From assembly GCA_965233675.1 (NCBI GenBank), contig OZ247498.1, positions 1,984,001-2,048,000 of the forward strand: a stretch of DNA of 64,000 nucleotides, given 5' to 3'. The notes below the pieces were generated by a model. That model was not told the origin of the DNA. It did no database searches and saw nothing but the letters and a program-made list of their open reading frames with translations. Source of the DNA: SZUA-309 sp965233675 (GTDB taxonomy: Bacteria; Pseudomonadota; Gammaproteobacteria; Pseudomonadales; Azotimanducaceae). Numbering within the stretch: the first letter of the stretch is position 1; each line of letters starts with the position of its first letter. Below, piece after piece: positions 49,988 through 59,095 of the stretch. Position numbers and translations under genes: made by a program.

Positions 49988-50665
49988 GTGAAGTTCGATG
50001 ATGTCCTTCTTGGGCGCCGGAGTATTCGCGGTTACAAACCCGACCCAGTGCCAAAAGCATTGATTAAAGAAATTCTGGCCATTGCCATGCGTTCACCTTC
50101 GTCGATGAATACGCAGCCATGGAACTTTACCGTCGTCTCCGGTGAAGTGTTGAATCGTATTCGAGCCGGCAACACGGAGCGAAATCTTGCTGGTGTGCCG
50201 CACTCTCGAGAGTTCCGCATTGGACAACCTTTCGCGGGGGAACATCGCGAGCGTCAAGTCGGGGTTGCGAAGCAGTTGTTCGCCGCCATGAGTATCGCGC
50301 GAGAAGACAAAGAAGGACGTCAGGACTGGGTGTTGCGCGGTTTTCGTCAGTTTGATGCGCCGGTGTGCGTCATCATCACCTACGATCGCGTCCTGGCAGA
50401 CAGCGATGATACGGCATTCGATTGTGGCGCGGTCACAACGGCGTTGGTCAATGCGGCCTGGTCTCGCGGCCTGGGTGCGGTGATCAACAGCCAAGGCATC
50501 ATGCAGTCGCCGGTGGTGCGTGAACATGCTCAGATTGCTGAAGATCAGGTGATCATGAAAGCTGTTGCCCTTGGCTGGCCCGATGAGAATTTCCCGGCTA
50601 ACGCGGTAGTCTCGGAACGCAAGAGCGTGGATGAAGCAGCCCGGTTTTTGGGATTTGACGACTGA
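49988..50665 (+). CDS. Nitroreductase-family FMN oxidoreductase
   Basis: 225 residues of the nitroreductase fold: RRSIRGYKPDPVPKALIKEILAIAMRSPSSMNTQPWNFTVVSGE at the N-terminus (FMN phosphate contacts and the S-x-x-N-x-QPW motif), a central segment, and VALGWPDENFPANAVVSERKSVDEAARFLG at the end. It would reduce quinones, nitro groups or enones with NAD(P)H. Start is GTG at 49988, 8 bases after GGAGAGA. It is followed by a GST gene after 47 bases; the pair may act in detoxification. Confidence 0.88.
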   Translation: MKFDDVLLGRRSIRGYKPDPVPKALIKEILAIAMRSPSSMNTQPWNFTVVSGEVLNRIRAGNTERNLAGVPHSREFRIGQPFAGEHRERQVGVAKQLFAAMSIAREDKEGRQDWVLRGFRQFDAPVCVIITYDRVLADSDDTAFDCGAVTTALVNAAWSRGLGAVINSQGIMQSPVVREHAQIAEDQVIMKAVALGWPDENFPANAVVSERKSVDEAARFLGFDD

Positions 50666-50712
50666 GTCGGGACCTATCACTTGAATCCCGGCTTCAACAT
50701 GGAGATGCCTGG

Positions 50713-51429
50713 ATGATCGACCTCTATTTCTGTCCGACACCCAATTGTCAGAAGGTCAGCATCGCGCTTGAAGAACTGGGCATCGACTACCAGGTGATAC
50801 CGATCGACATCGTCGCCGGTGACCAGAACGAGCCTGAATTTGCTGCGCTGTGCCCCAATCGAAAGGTGCCGCTCATCGTTGATCCCGATGGCCCTGGCGG
50901 CGAGCGGCTTGTACTGTGGGAATCGGGCGCCATTTTGCTCTACCTGGCGGAGAAAGGCGGCAGTCTATGGCCATCTGATCCAGCACAACAAGCGCTCGGA
51001 CACCAATGGCTGTTCTGGCAGATGAGCTATGTCGGACCGATGATGGGTCAGCTGCATCACTTCGTGCAGTACGCGCCGGAACAGCTCGATTACCCTATCG
51101 CCCGCTACACCCAGGAAGCCGAGCGGCTGCGACGGATGATCGATGCGCATCTTCAGGATCGTGAGTACGTGCTCGACGCGTATTCGATCGTCGACATTGC
51201 CTGTGCGCCCTGGTTCAAAATGTTTGCACTGCGTTACCCCTACCAGGCGCCGTACCCGCACCTGGATGCCTGGCTGGATCGGGTATTCGAACGCGATGCG
51301 GTGCGCCGAGGCGTCGCTGTTGATCTCGACAAAATCCGCCCGGTTGTGGTCGGCGCTGAACCGGTCACCGATGAGGTCCGCAGGCACCTGTTTGCCAGCT
51401 ACCAGAACGACGACGGTCCTACGCGATAA
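50713..51429 (+). CDS. Glutathione S-transferase-family protein
   Basis: 238 residues: thioredoxin-like N-terminal domain MIDLYFCPTPNCQKVSIALEELGIDYQVIPIDIVAGDQNEPEFAALCPNRKVPLIVD with the cis-Pro KVPLIV, the ESGAILLYLAEKGG glutathione gamma-Glu contact, and an all-helical C-terminal domain (YSIVDIACAPWFKMF). It resembles the Ure2p/YfcG-like group, which acts as disulfide reductase or transferase. Same strand and probably same transcript as the nitroreductase. It converges on the toxin-antitoxin pair with 16 bases between stops. Confidence 0.88.
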   Translation: MIDLYFCPTPNCQKVSIALEELGIDYQVIPIDIVAGDQNEPEFAALCPNRKVPLIVDPDGPGGERLVLWESGAILLYLAEKGGSLWPSDPAQQALGHQWLFWQMSYVGPMMGQLHHFVQYAPEQLDYPIARYTQEAERLRRMIDAHLQDREYVLDAYSIVDIACAPWFKMFALRYPYQAPYPHLDAWLDRVFERDAVRRGVAVDLDKIRPVVVGAEPVTDEVRRHLFASYQNDDGPTR

Positions 51430-51445
51430 GCCGATCACGCACCAT

Positions 51446-51874
51446 CTATCGCGATGAAAGTACTTTATCTGCCGCTGAAGCCAGTACCCGGTCATAGGTA
51501 GCAAGCGGAGCGTTGAGCGCTACGGCGAGTTGCAGATAGGCAGCGTCGTAGGCGGATATTCCATGGTTGAGAGCAAGTTCGAACTGCGCCTGGTGGTCGA
51601 TGCTGTGACGGGCCAGCCTGAGTTTTGCAAAAGCATTCACTCCTCTTTGAATCAGATCGTGAGCTTTAACTTCTGACTTCTTAACAGCGACGCTGACGAC
51701 TTCGTGGTCAATAAGATCCGGTGCATGCAGAGACTTGCCGGAAAGCAACTTCAGCGCGTCGCCTTGTGACGGCTCATTGAACAGAATCGCGGCCAAAAGG
51801 CTGCAATCCACAACAATGGGTGGGAGCGTGTTATAGGTCTTTAAGGGTTCGGCAACAAACAGTTCACGGTTCAT
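51446..51874 (-). CDS. vapC: PIN-domain toxin (VapC-type ribonuclease)
   Basis: 142-residue PIN protein. VVDCSLLAAILFNEPSQGDA carries the first metal Asp, DLIDHEVVSVAVKKSE the Glu/Asp helix, and GISAYDAAYLQLAVALNAPLATYDRVL the final Asp cluster, so the four-acid Mg2+ site appears complete. VapC toxins cut tRNA or rRNA when their antitoxin is degraded. The gene overlaps the upstream antitoxin gene by 4 bases (ATGA), the normal vapBC layout. About 19 residues precede the PIN core, slightly longer than usual. Confidence 0.85.
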   Translation of the reverse strand: MNRELFVAEPLKTYNTLPPIVVDCSLLAAILFNEPSQGDALKLLSGKSLHAPDLIDHEVVSVAVKKSEVKAHDLIQRGVNAFAKLRLARHSIDHQAQFELALNHGISAYDAAYLQLAVALNAPLATYDRVLASAADKVLSSR

Positions 51875-52155
51875 CTTGCGTCGCGATCCTGCCGAATAAT
51901 ATCTACAGCGAGGGGTAAGTCTGTAGTTACCTTGCGCCCAGGCAACTCAAGTTCAGCCGCAATTTCTTCGATTGATAACCACCCGGAAGTACCGCCTTTT
52001 GTCCCGATACTCTTGGCTTCCTGGACATCTTCTTCGGAAGCGCGACAGACAAGGTCTAACAGTTCGCCCTGAAGAGAGCGATGGTGATCTACTGCCCGCT
52101 GGCGCAGTCTGGCAACCACATGTTCGGGCACATTCTTGATCGAAAGATTAGGCAT
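51871..52155 (-). CDS. vapB: FitA/VapB-like ribbon-helix-helix antitoxin
   Basis: 94 residues. MPNLSIKNVPEHVVARLRQRAVDHHRSLQGELLDLVCRA is a FitA/Arc-type ribbon-helix-helix DNA-binding domain; the remaining acidic tail would wrap the toxin. The frame is open to 52308, but the ATG at 52155 after a GGAG begins the conserved fold. Immediately upstream lies a perfect 16-bp palindrome with an embedded TATAAT, consistent with the antitoxin repressing its own promoter. Confidence 0.82.
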   Translation of the reverse strand: MPNLSIKNVPEHVVARLRQRAVDHHRSLQGELLDLVCRASEEDVQEAKSIGTKGGTSGWLSIEEIAAELELPGRKVTTDLPLAVDIIRQDRDAR

Positions 52156-52166
52156 CGAATGGCTCC

Positions 52167-52182
52167 ATAATGGATCCATTAT
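52167..52182. promoter_or_regulatory. Palindromic operator/-10 of the toxin-antitoxin pair
   Basis: ATAATGGATCCATTAT is a perfect 16-base palindrome 12 bases before the antitoxin ATG. On the minus strand it is preceded by T, giving TATAAT as a consensus -10 box inside the operator. Confidence 0.65.
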
Positions 52183-52337
52183 AGATCTGATGTGAAACCT
52201 CCGTCCACCTGGAAGCGAGCTGACACAGAGCGATTCCACGCCCACACGCTCTGCCAGACTCCAATCCAGGAGAGCGGCCCGGTGCATATCGTGATTGACT
52301 GATAGCATAGCCCATTCGCACTGAGGGAGGTTTCAGC

Positions 52338-53585
52338 ATGTCCAGAATTCCGCACGCATTCCACCCGGACCACATCGCTGCCAGCGCTGGTGAATCGCAC
52401 ATGTACGGCGAACAGGTGCGCTCCCAGGAACCGATGAAGTCCATGCTGGAAAACAATCCGGAGATCTACTTCGTGCCTCCCCAGCGCGGCAGCAACTGGG
52501 GCAACTGGACGTTCAAGTCCGGCTCGTACTACGACACGACCACCGGCTCGAAGCATCCGCACTGGCAGGACACCCAACTGCCGCAACCCAGCAAAGACAT
52601 CGAGCAGCTCAGGCAGGACATGCTTACCTGGGGCTACTGCAAGATCGAAGATGCCCTCTCCGCGGAGCAGGTCGGGACCATGCGTGAGCGCGTGCTGGCG
52701 CAGGCGGAAGGAGAGCGGCTCGCGGGCATTGCGCAGAAAACGCCCAGCGGCCAGAACATCAACTGCTGTGTGAACAAAGGCCGCTGCTTTGAGCTCTTCA
52801 TCGAGCAGCATCCGGACATCACGCAGGGTGGCCCGCTGATCGAGCAACTGGTGACGGAAGCTCTGGGACCGGGATGGATCTGCACCTCTCTGATTGCGGC
52901 GATCTCGTTACGCGGCGGTGTACCCCAGGCCATGCACCAGGATCAGGGGTTCTACCCGGAAGCGAAAAGCCCGATGACCATCAACATCCTCACACCCCTG
53001 ACCGACATCGATGAGATCAACGGTGGCACGCTGCTGATCCCCGGAAGTCATCTGATCATGTCTGAAGCAGCCCGGGAGGGAAAACCCGTTGGCAAGCTGC
53101 CACCTGCAATCAACCTGGATGCGAAGGCCGGTACCATGGTGATCACGGATGGGCGGCTACTGCACGGAACCGGCATCAATCACACCGACGCACCGCGCAT
53201 CATCATGCTGAACGGAATGCAGAGACCCTGGCTGCGCCAGCAGGAAAACTGGATGCTGTCGGTGCGCCCTGAAGTCCTGGCGAGAGCCAGCGATAAGCTC
53301 CTCCACCGGATGGGTTTTCAGGCAACCACCGGCACACAGACCAACGAAGGGCATGGTTTCGGCGCCAAGGGGCTCCCGGGAGAAGCCGCCGGTGCCACGG
53401 TGGGCTTCCGTTTGGCAGCCGATCGTGGTGAGTACCATCGTGTTGGAGAACTCAGTGCCGAATCGACCGAAGAAGAACTGAACGCACCCTATACACTGCG
53501 GGAGGTCGTCGGAAAGGCAAGGCAGGGTGGCCGCAGCGCACCGGTTGGAATCTCGGGACCACGCAGTATCGATCAAGGCAGTTGA
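52338..53585 (+). CDS. Phytanoyl-CoA dioxygenase (PhyH)-family oxygenase
   Basis: 415-residue Fe(II)/2-oxoglutarate oxygenase-like protein. After a long N-terminal part, AAISLRGGVPQAMHQDQGFYPEAKSPMTINILTPLTDIDEINGGTLLIPGSHL holds the iron-binding H-x-D (MHQDQG), and GTMVITDGRLLHGTGINHTDAPRIIMLNG the distal His (LLHGTG), with a later Arg for the cosubstrate. Family members hydroxylate acyl-CoAs or natural products. GGGAGG precedes the ATG. It lies 52 bases upstream of PPDK, with a CCCGATC/GATCGGG hairpin (53587-53613) between them. Confidence 0.85.
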   Translation: MSRIPHAFHPDHIAASAGESHMYGEQVRSQEPMKSMLENNPEIYFVPPQRGSNWGNWTFKSGSYYDTTTGSKHPHWQDTQLPQPSKDIEQLRQDMLTWGYCKIEDALSAEQVGTMRERVLAQAEGERLAGIAQKTPSGQNINCCVNKGRCFELFIEQHPDITQGGPLIEQLVTEALGPGWICTSLIAAISLRGGVPQAMHQDQGFYPEAKSPMTINILTPLTDIDEINGGTLLIPGSHLIMSEAAREGKPVGKLPPAINLDAKAGTMVITDGRLLHGTGINHTDAPRIIMLNGMQRPWLRQQENWMLSVRPEVLARASDKLLHRMGFQATTGTQTNEGHGFGAKGLPGEAAGATVGFRLAADRGEYHRVGELSAESTEEELNAPYTLREVVGKARQGGRSAPVGISGPRSIDQGS

Positions 53586-53586
53586 T

Positions 53587-53613
53587 CCCGATCGCTCCAG
53601 CGGACTGATCGGG
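53587..53613. terminator. Hairpin between PhyH-like gene and ppdK
   Basis: CCCGATC at 53587 pairs with GATCGGG at 53607 around a 13-base loop. There is no U tract, so termination or attenuation is possible but unproven. Confidence 0.3.
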
Positions 53614-53636
53614 CACGCATAACAGGGGAAAGTTGC

Positions 53637-56240
53637 TTGGCAAAACGAGTATATCTGTTCAATGAAGGCAGCCGGGAGGATCGCGATCTTCTTGGCGGCA
53701 AAGGTGCCAATCTCTGTGAGATGACCAGCCTGGGGCTGCCGGTCCCCTTCGGCTTCGTGATCACCACTTCCACCTGCCACGAGTTTTTCGAGCGGGGCAA
53801 CGCCCTCCCCCTGCTGCTGGAACAGGAATATCGCGTCGCGCTGGATCTGGTGGAAAAGCACATGGGTGCGCGATTCGGTGACCCGGAGAATCCGTTGCTG
53901 TTCTCGGTCCGCTCGGGCGCACCGGTTTCCATGCCGGGAATGATGGACACCATTCTGAACCTTGGCCTGAACGACGAGATCGTGGAGGGATTAGCCAGGA
54001 AAACAGGGAACCCGCGATTCGCTTACGATTCCTACCGGCGCTTCATCCAGATGTTCGCCGACGTCGTGATCGGGGTGGATGGCACGCGCTTTGAAGCGGC
54101 AATCAGCGAGTACAAAGCCAGCCACGGTAAAGTACTCGACGTGGACCTCTCGGCAGAGGACTGGCAAGCGGTGATCGAGGAGTTCAAAACGATCACGGAC
54201 TGGCCACAGGATCCCTTCGAGCAGTTACGGCGCGCGGTAGAAGCCGTCTTCCTCTCCTGGCACTCGCCGCGAGCAAACGTGTATCGCGAAATGAATAATA
54301 TCTCCAGCACCCTCGGCACGGCAGTCAGTGTGCAGGCCATGGTGTTCGGTAATTTCGGTGATGACTCCGGGTCCGGCGTTGCCTTCACTCGGGATCCGTC
54401 CACCGGCGACAACCACTTTTTCGGCGAAGTTCTTTTCAACGCGGCCGGGGAAGACGTGGTCGCTGGAATCAGGACGCCTGAGCCAATTGAGGCGCTGGAG
54501 CGGCGCATGCCGGAAGTCTATCGCGAGCTGTATGAGACGCAGGCGCTGCTCGAGAAGCACTACCGTGACATGCAGGACATCGAATTCACGATTCAGGAAG
54601 GCCGGTTCTACATTCTGCAGACACGCAGCGGAAAACGTACCGGCCGAGCAGCGGTGAAAATCGCCGTTGACATGGTCAACGAAGGCCTGATCAACGAAAA
54701 AGAAGCGCTATTGCGGGTCTCCCCGGAACACGTGGAAGCGTTTCTGCATCCCATGGTTGACCCGGCTGCCAAAACAAACGTGGTCGTCAGCGGCTTGCCC
54801 GCCAGTCCCGGCGGCGCAACCGGTCGGGTGGTGTTTTCGGCCGATGAAGCCGTTGCGACGGCTGCGGATGGCACGACCGTGGTGCTCGTGCGGAAAGAAA
54901 CTACGCCGGAGGACATTCACGGCATGAAGTCAGCCGAGGGTATTCTCACCGAACACGGCGGCATGACCTCCCACGCCGCGGTGGTCGCCCGCGGGATGGG
55001 CGTGTGCGCGATTACCGGCTGCGGCGCCCTGAGCATCGACTACGATGCCGGCACGGCAACCAGTCCGGAAGGTGTGGTGATCAGACGAGGTGACATCGTC
55101 ACCCTGGATGGCAACACGGGTGACGTGATGCTCGGAAACATACCTAAAATCGAGGCCAGCGAAAGCGATGATTTCCGTGTGCTCCTGTCCTGGGCAGACA
55201 AACACAGGCGCCTGCGGGTTCGCGCCAATGCTGACACCCGGGAAGATGCGGAACGAGCCAGATCGCTCGGCGCCGAAGGGATCGGCTTGTGTCGAACCGA
55301 ACACATGTTCTTCGACGCAGACCGCATCGTCGAAATGCGGGCAATGATTCTTTCGGAGTCGAGAGAGGAACGCGTTCTCCACCTGAACCGGCTGCAGAAA
55401 TTTCAGCACCAGGACATGGTCGGGTTGTTCGCAGCCATGGACAACCTGCCGGTCACCATTCGCCTGCTGGACCCGCCGTTGCACGAGTTTCTGCCAGGCT
55501 CTGACGACGACCTGGCCGCACTGGCGGCCAGCGTCGGCAAGCCTGTGGAGAAGATCCGGGAAATCGCTGAAAGCATGAGCGAGGTCAATCCCATGCTCGG
55601 TTTCCGGGGCTGCCGCCTGTCGGTGGTGTATCCCGAAATCACCGTGATGCAGGTGCGCGCAATCATCGGCGCTGCGATCGAGGCGACCGAGCAGGGCTAT
55701 CGCCCATTCCCTGAAATCATGATCCCTCTTGTGGTCAACGTTCGCGAGATCCGCCTCGTCAACGAGATCATCGAAAGCACCATCCACGAGATGCTCAGCG
55801 ACCGGAAGGTGTCGATCGCCTACCGGGTCGGCACGATGATGGAGACGCCGAGGGCCTGTCTCGGGGCAGACCGGCTGGCGCCGGCCGTCGAGTTCATGAG
55901 CTTTGGCACCAACGATCTGACCCAGATGACCTACGGCTTCTCCCGGGATGATGCGGCCCGGTTCGTGCCCCAATACCTGGACAAGAAGCTGATCGAGACC
56001 GATCCCTTCGTATCACTGGACCAGCGAGCGGTCGGCCGCCTGATCGAAATGAGCATCACCGAATCCGCAGCGCGGAAGAAAGGCATCAAGTACGGCATCT
56101 GCGGCGAGCACGGTGGCGACCCTCGATCCATTCGTTTCTGCCACGAGATCGGGCTCGACTATGTGTCGTGCAGCCCATACAGAGTGCCGGTCGCCCGAAT
56201 CGCAGCGGCTCAGGCCAACGTGGCCGAATCGGGCAGCTAA
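53637..56240 (+). CDS. ppdK: Pyruvate, phosphate dikinase
   Basis: 867 residues, the normal PPDK architecture: N-terminal ATP-grasp domain (LLGGKGANLCEMTSLGLPVPFGFVITT, FSVRSGAPVSMPGMMDTILNLGLND, FTRDPSTGDNHFFGEVLFNAAGEDVVAGIRTP), swivelling phosphohistidine domain with the catalytic His in LTEHGGMTSHAAVVARGMG near residue 446, and C-terminal PEP/pyruvate TIM barrel with EGIGLCRTEHMFF and the catalytic Cys in YGICGEHGGD near 822. It interconverts pyruvate, ATP and Pi with PEP, AMP and PPi in the cytosol. The start is TTG at 53637 after AGGGGAAAG. Confidence 0.95.
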   Translation: MAKRVYLFNEGSREDRDLLGGKGANLCEMTSLGLPVPFGFVITTSTCHEFFERGNALPLLLEQEYRVALDLVEKHMGARFGDPENPLLFSVRSGAPVSMPGMMDTILNLGLNDEIVEGLARKTGNPRFAYDSYRRFIQMFADVVIGVDGTRFEAAISEYKASHGKVLDVDLSAEDWQAVIEEFKTITDWPQDPFEQLRRAVEAVFLSWHSPRANVYREMNNISSTLGTAVSVQAMVFGNFGDDSGSGVAFTRDPSTGDNHFFGEVLFNAAGEDVVAGIRTPEPIEALERRMPEVYRELYETQALLEKHYRDMQDIEFTIQEGRFYILQTRSGKRTGRAAVKIAVDMVNEGLINEKEALLRVSPEHVEAFLHPMVDPAAKTNVVVSGLPASPGGATGRVVFSADEAVATAADGTTVVLVRKETTPEDIHGMKSAEGILTEHGGMTSHAAVVARGMGVCAITGCGALSIDYDAGTATSPEGVVIRRGDIVTLDGNTGDVMLGNIPKIEASESDDFRVLLSWADKHRRLRVRANADTREDAERARSLGAEGIGLCRTEHMFFDADRIVEMRAMILSESREERVLHLNRLQKFQHQDMVGLFAAMDNLPVTIRLLDPPLHEFLPGSDDDLAALAASVGKPVEKIREIAESMSEVNPMLGFRGCRLSVVYPEITVMQVRAIIGAAIEATEQGYRPFPEIMIPLVVNVREIRLVNEIIESTIHEMLSDRKVSIAYRVGTMMETPRACLGADRLAPAVEFMSFGTNDLTQMTYGFSRDDAARFVPQYLDKKLIETDPFVSLDQRAVGRLIEMSITESAARKKGIKYGICGEHGGDPRSIRFCHEIGLDYVSCSPYRVPVARIAAAQANVAESGS

Positions 56241-56260
56241 CCCCGCCCGCTCAGCCTCGG

Positions 56261-56584
56261 TCAGGCCAGGCTGTGATCCGCAGTATCCGGAATCGCTGTC
56301 TTGATCTCGTGACCGTGCACGTCCTGATTGCGGATGTCTTCGAACAGCGATTCGAACACCTGCCGACCACCTTCCCCGGCGTGGTAGATGTTCGACAGCA
56401 GATAGACCGTGCGTATGGCAGGTCCGGACAGCACGAAGACGGTATTCAGATAACGGTTGTTCGAAAACGTGGGCGGCCTGTCGCCGGTGAACTCCAGTTC
56501 ACAATTCTCGAAGACGCAATCGTGAAATGATTTTCCGTCCAGAGAGATCCGTTCATTCCTGAAAGTTTCGTCCCGATGTTGCAT
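56261..56584 (-). CDS. Small hypothetical protein with pentapeptide-like segment
   Basis: 107 residues from the ATG at 56584 (GAGGAG 7 bases upstream; frame open to 56623). GKSFHDCVFENCELEF resembles one or two turns of a pentapeptide repeat, followed by FTGDRPPTFSNNRYLNTVFVLSGPAIRTVYLLSNIYHAGEGGRQVFESLFEDIR. I do not recognise a named family. It faces ppdK tail to tail with 20 bases between stops. Confidence 0.65.
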   Translation of the reverse strand: MQHRDETFRNERISLDGKSFHDCVFENCELEFTGDRPPTFSNNRYLNTVFVLSGPAIRTVYLLSNIYHAGEGGRQVFESLFEDIRNQDVHGHEIKTAIPDTADHSLA

Positions 56585-56747
56585 GTGGCAACTCCTCTGT
56601 CGGAGGGTCTTGCAACCATACACTTATCACCCGAGCGATTCCTCTCCCAGCTCGACGTCTGTCAACTTTGCCGGACAGCCCTTGTATTAATGTCTGTCAT
56701 TAGTTTCTAATACCCAGACTCAGCAGATTCAACGGGAAAGGCAGGTT

Positions 56748-57182
56748 ATGGAAGTCATCAACAGGATAGCGCCCAGTGAGGAACAGATCGCGGGGTTCAC
56801 CGCCCCCGGCCACGATGGTCCGATCTACATGCTGAATCTGCTGAAGTTCAAGGAAAAGGCCGAATACGAAGACGGTCGCGAAACCAACATGACCGGCACC
56901 GAGGCCTATGCGATCTATGGCGCCGAGGTGGTCGGTCATCTGTCGAAGGTGGGCGGCGCACCCATGTTTTCTGCCAGGATCGAACGTCTGATGCTGGGCG
57001 AAGTGGAAGAGCTCTGGGATTCGGTAGCCATTGCCATGTATCCGTCCCGGCAGGCCATGCTGGAGATGATCAGTTCGCCCGAGTATCAGGCATCCGCCGT
57101 ACACCGGGCTGCCGGGCTGGCGGGTCAGCTCAACATCGAGCTGGTCGAGCCGGTGGGCGCCTGGCTGATGCAGCAGGACTGA
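56748..57182 (+). CDS. DUF1330-like (dimeric alpha/beta barrel) protein
   Basis: 144 residues. GPIYMLNLLKFKEKAEYEDGRETNMTGTEAYAIYGAEVVGHLSKVGGAPMFSARIERLMLGEVEELWDSVAIAMYPSRQAMLEMISSPEYQASAVHRAAGL is typical of the DUF1330 group of ferredoxin-like alpha/beta barrels; the enzymatic role is not established. A Gly-Lys-rich AGG precedes the ATG. The same frame continues beyond its stop into an apparent gene fragment at 57192-57389. Confidence 0.82.
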   Translation: MEVINRIAPSEEQIAGFTAPGHDGPIYMLNLLKFKEKAEYEDGRETNMTGTEAYAIYGAEVVGHLSKVGGAPMFSARIERLMLGEVEELWDSVAIAMYPSRQAMLEMISSPEYQASAVHRAAGLAGQLNIELVEPVGAWLMQQD

Positions 57183-57191
57183 GACAGCCAT

Positions 57192-57389
57192 GAAACTCCG
57201 CAGAATCCGGAAGTTCGTGTCGAGATCGATGGGGTGTCAGCGGACTATGTTGCCGTGCCGGTTGAAGGCGCGGAATTCGTACGGGTGGACGAAGCCATCC
57301 CGCTCGGTTTCGGGGTCCGATTCCTGATGGGCTTCCCGCCGGAACGGGACATTCTCAGGCTCGACCCGGTGAGCACAGGCAACGGCTGA
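57192..57389 (+). pseudogene. Orphan coding-like fragment after the DUF1330 gene
   Basis: In the same frame as the DUF1330 gene and 9 bases after its stop codon, an open stretch reads ETPQNPEVRVEIDGVSADYVAVPVEG and continues to DEAIPLGFGVRFLMGFPPERDILRLDP before a stop at 57387. The composition looks like real protein-coding sequence with a beta-rich domain, but no good start codon or ribosome binding site is present. I do not recognise the family. It may be the tail of a deleted gene. Confidence 0.4.
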
Positions 57390-57423
57390 ACGGATCAGGA
57401 CACCAGGACGAAGAGGCACGAGA

Positions 57424-59076
57424 ATGAAATGGATTACCGGAACTGCGCTGGTGCTGGTCGTGCTGCTGGGGATCGGCTGGATTTTCCGGGCGGAAATTGC
57501 CCTCTTCAGTATCCATCGCATGATGGCTTCGCAGATGGAGATCGGCCCCGCACAGGAAATCAACTGGTCCACCGGGACGGATGCCGAGGGGCGTGATCCT
57601 GCCAGTCGTCCACCCAACATCGTCCTCATCCTGGCTGATGACCTGGGCTGGAACGATATTTCCATGAACGGCCCGAACCCGACCGTGCAAACCCCGAATA
57701 TCGATGCGCTGGCAGCCGAGGGCGTAACCTTCTCCCAGGGATACGCCGCCAACGGCACCTGTGCACCTTCCCGGGCAGCCCTGATGTCCGGGCGCTACGG
57801 CACCCGCTTTGGATTTGAATTCACGCCAACACCTTCCAGGTTCATGCCCGTTGTCGGCCTTGTCAGTGACACGATAGATCGACCGCTGGCCCCACCTGGG
57901 GTTGGAAACACGGAAGAATCCAATCTCGACTTCGCCGAGATGGGCATGCCGTCCTCGGAAATCACGCTGGCGGAGGTGCTGGCCGACCGGGGCTATCACA
58001 CGGTGCACATCGGCAAGTGGCACCTGGGGGGTGAAAACGGCATGGCCGCCCACGATCAGGGCTTTGCTGAAAGTCTGCTGATGGCCAGTGGTCTGTATGG
58101 GCGCCGCGATGACGATAATGTGATCCAGGCCAGGCAGGACTTCGACCCGATCGACCGTTTCCTGTGGGCCGCATTGAACTTCGCAGCCAGCTTCAACGGC
58201 GGCCCGTTGTTCGAGCCGCCGAAATACCTGACGGATTACTACACAGAAGAGGCGGTCAAGGTCATCAAGGCCAACAAAGATCGCCCGTTCTTCCTGTATC
58301 TGGCGCACTGGGCCCCCCACACCCCGCTGCAGGCAACCCGGGAAGACTATGACGCCTTACCGGACATCGAGCTGCATCGGGAGCGGGTGTACGCCGCGAT
58401 GATCCGCTCCCTCGACCGGGGCGTCGGCCGGGTCATGGCGGCCCTGAAAGCCAATGGTCTGGATGACAACACGCTGGTGATGTTCACTTCCGACAACGGC
58501 GGCGCCGGCTACATCGGCTTGCCGGATGTGAACGACCCCTACCGGGGCTGGAAGATCACTCTGTTCGAGGGCGGGATCCGTGTGCCATACCTTGCTCGCT
58601 GGCCGGCGGAGTTGCCCGCCGGAGCGACCTACGACGCGCCCGTCCACCACTTCGACATGTATGCCACTGCCGCAGCAGCGGCTGGCGCCGATCTGCCCGG
58701 GGACCGGCTCATGGATGGTGTCGACCTGACGCCATTCGTGACCGGCGACGCCTCCGAGGCCCCACATGAATATCTGTTTTTCCGCAGTGGTGCCGCTCAA
58801 GCGGTTCGGGACGAGCGCTGGAAGCTGATGGTCAGTGCCCCGCAGGGTCTGCCGCGCAAGGAGTGGTTGTTTGATCTGACCGCCGACGGCGAGTGGACCG
58901 ATCTGCTGGCAGAACACCCGGGCATCGCCGACCGGCTGCGCAACGCCCTCGAGGCCCACAACAGCGAGCAGGCCGAGCCGCTCTGGCCCTGGACCAGTAC
59001 AACTGCCACCAACGTGGACCGTGATCTATCGCAGGAGGATCAGCCGGGGGATGAGTTTGCCTACTGGTCCAACTAA
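57424..59076 (+). CDS. Sulfatase (arylsulfatase-type), membrane-anchored or exported
   Basis: 550 residues with an N-terminal hydrophobic segment (WITGTALVLVVLLGIGWIF, residues 3-21) acting as signal or anchor. The alkaline-phosphatase-like core has PPNIVLILADDLGWNDISMNG with the metal Asp pair near residue 65, the formylglycine motif CAPSRAALMSGRYGTRFG near 117 (Cys-type C-x-P-S-R, so an FGE maturase is needed elsewhere), HIGKWHLGG near 198, and FTSDNGGAGY near 360. It hydrolyses sulfate esters in the periplasm. No FGE gene is in the window. A 12-bp hairpin at 59096 follows. Confidence 0.92.
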   Translation: MKWITGTALVLVVLLGIGWIFRAEIALFSIHRMMASQMEIGPAQEINWSTGTDAEGRDPASRPPNIVLILADDLGWNDISMNGPNPTVQTPNIDALAAEGVTFSQGYAANGTCAPSRAALMSGRYGTRFGFEFTPTPSRFMPVVGLVSDTIDRPLAPPGVGNTEESNLDFAEMGMPSSEITLAEVLADRGYHTVHIGKWHLGGENGMAAHDQGFAESLLMASGLYGRRDDDNVIQARQDFDPIDRFLWAALNFAASFNGGPLFEPPKYLTDYYTEEAVKVIKANKDRPFFLYLAHWAPHTPLQATREDYDALPDIELHRERVYAAMIRSLDRGVGRVMAALKANGLDDNTLVMFTSDNGGAGYIGLPDVNDPYRGWKITLFEGGIRVPYLARWPAELPAGATYDAPVHHFDMYATAAAAAGADLPGDRLMDGVDLTPFVTGDASEAPHEYLFFRSGAAQAVRDERWKLMVSAPQGLPRKEWLFDLTADGEWTDLLAEHPGIADRLRNALEAHNSEQAEPLWPWTSTTATNVDRDLSQEDQPGDEFAYWSN

Positions 59077-59095
59077 TAGGCTAGGCGTCCCGCGT

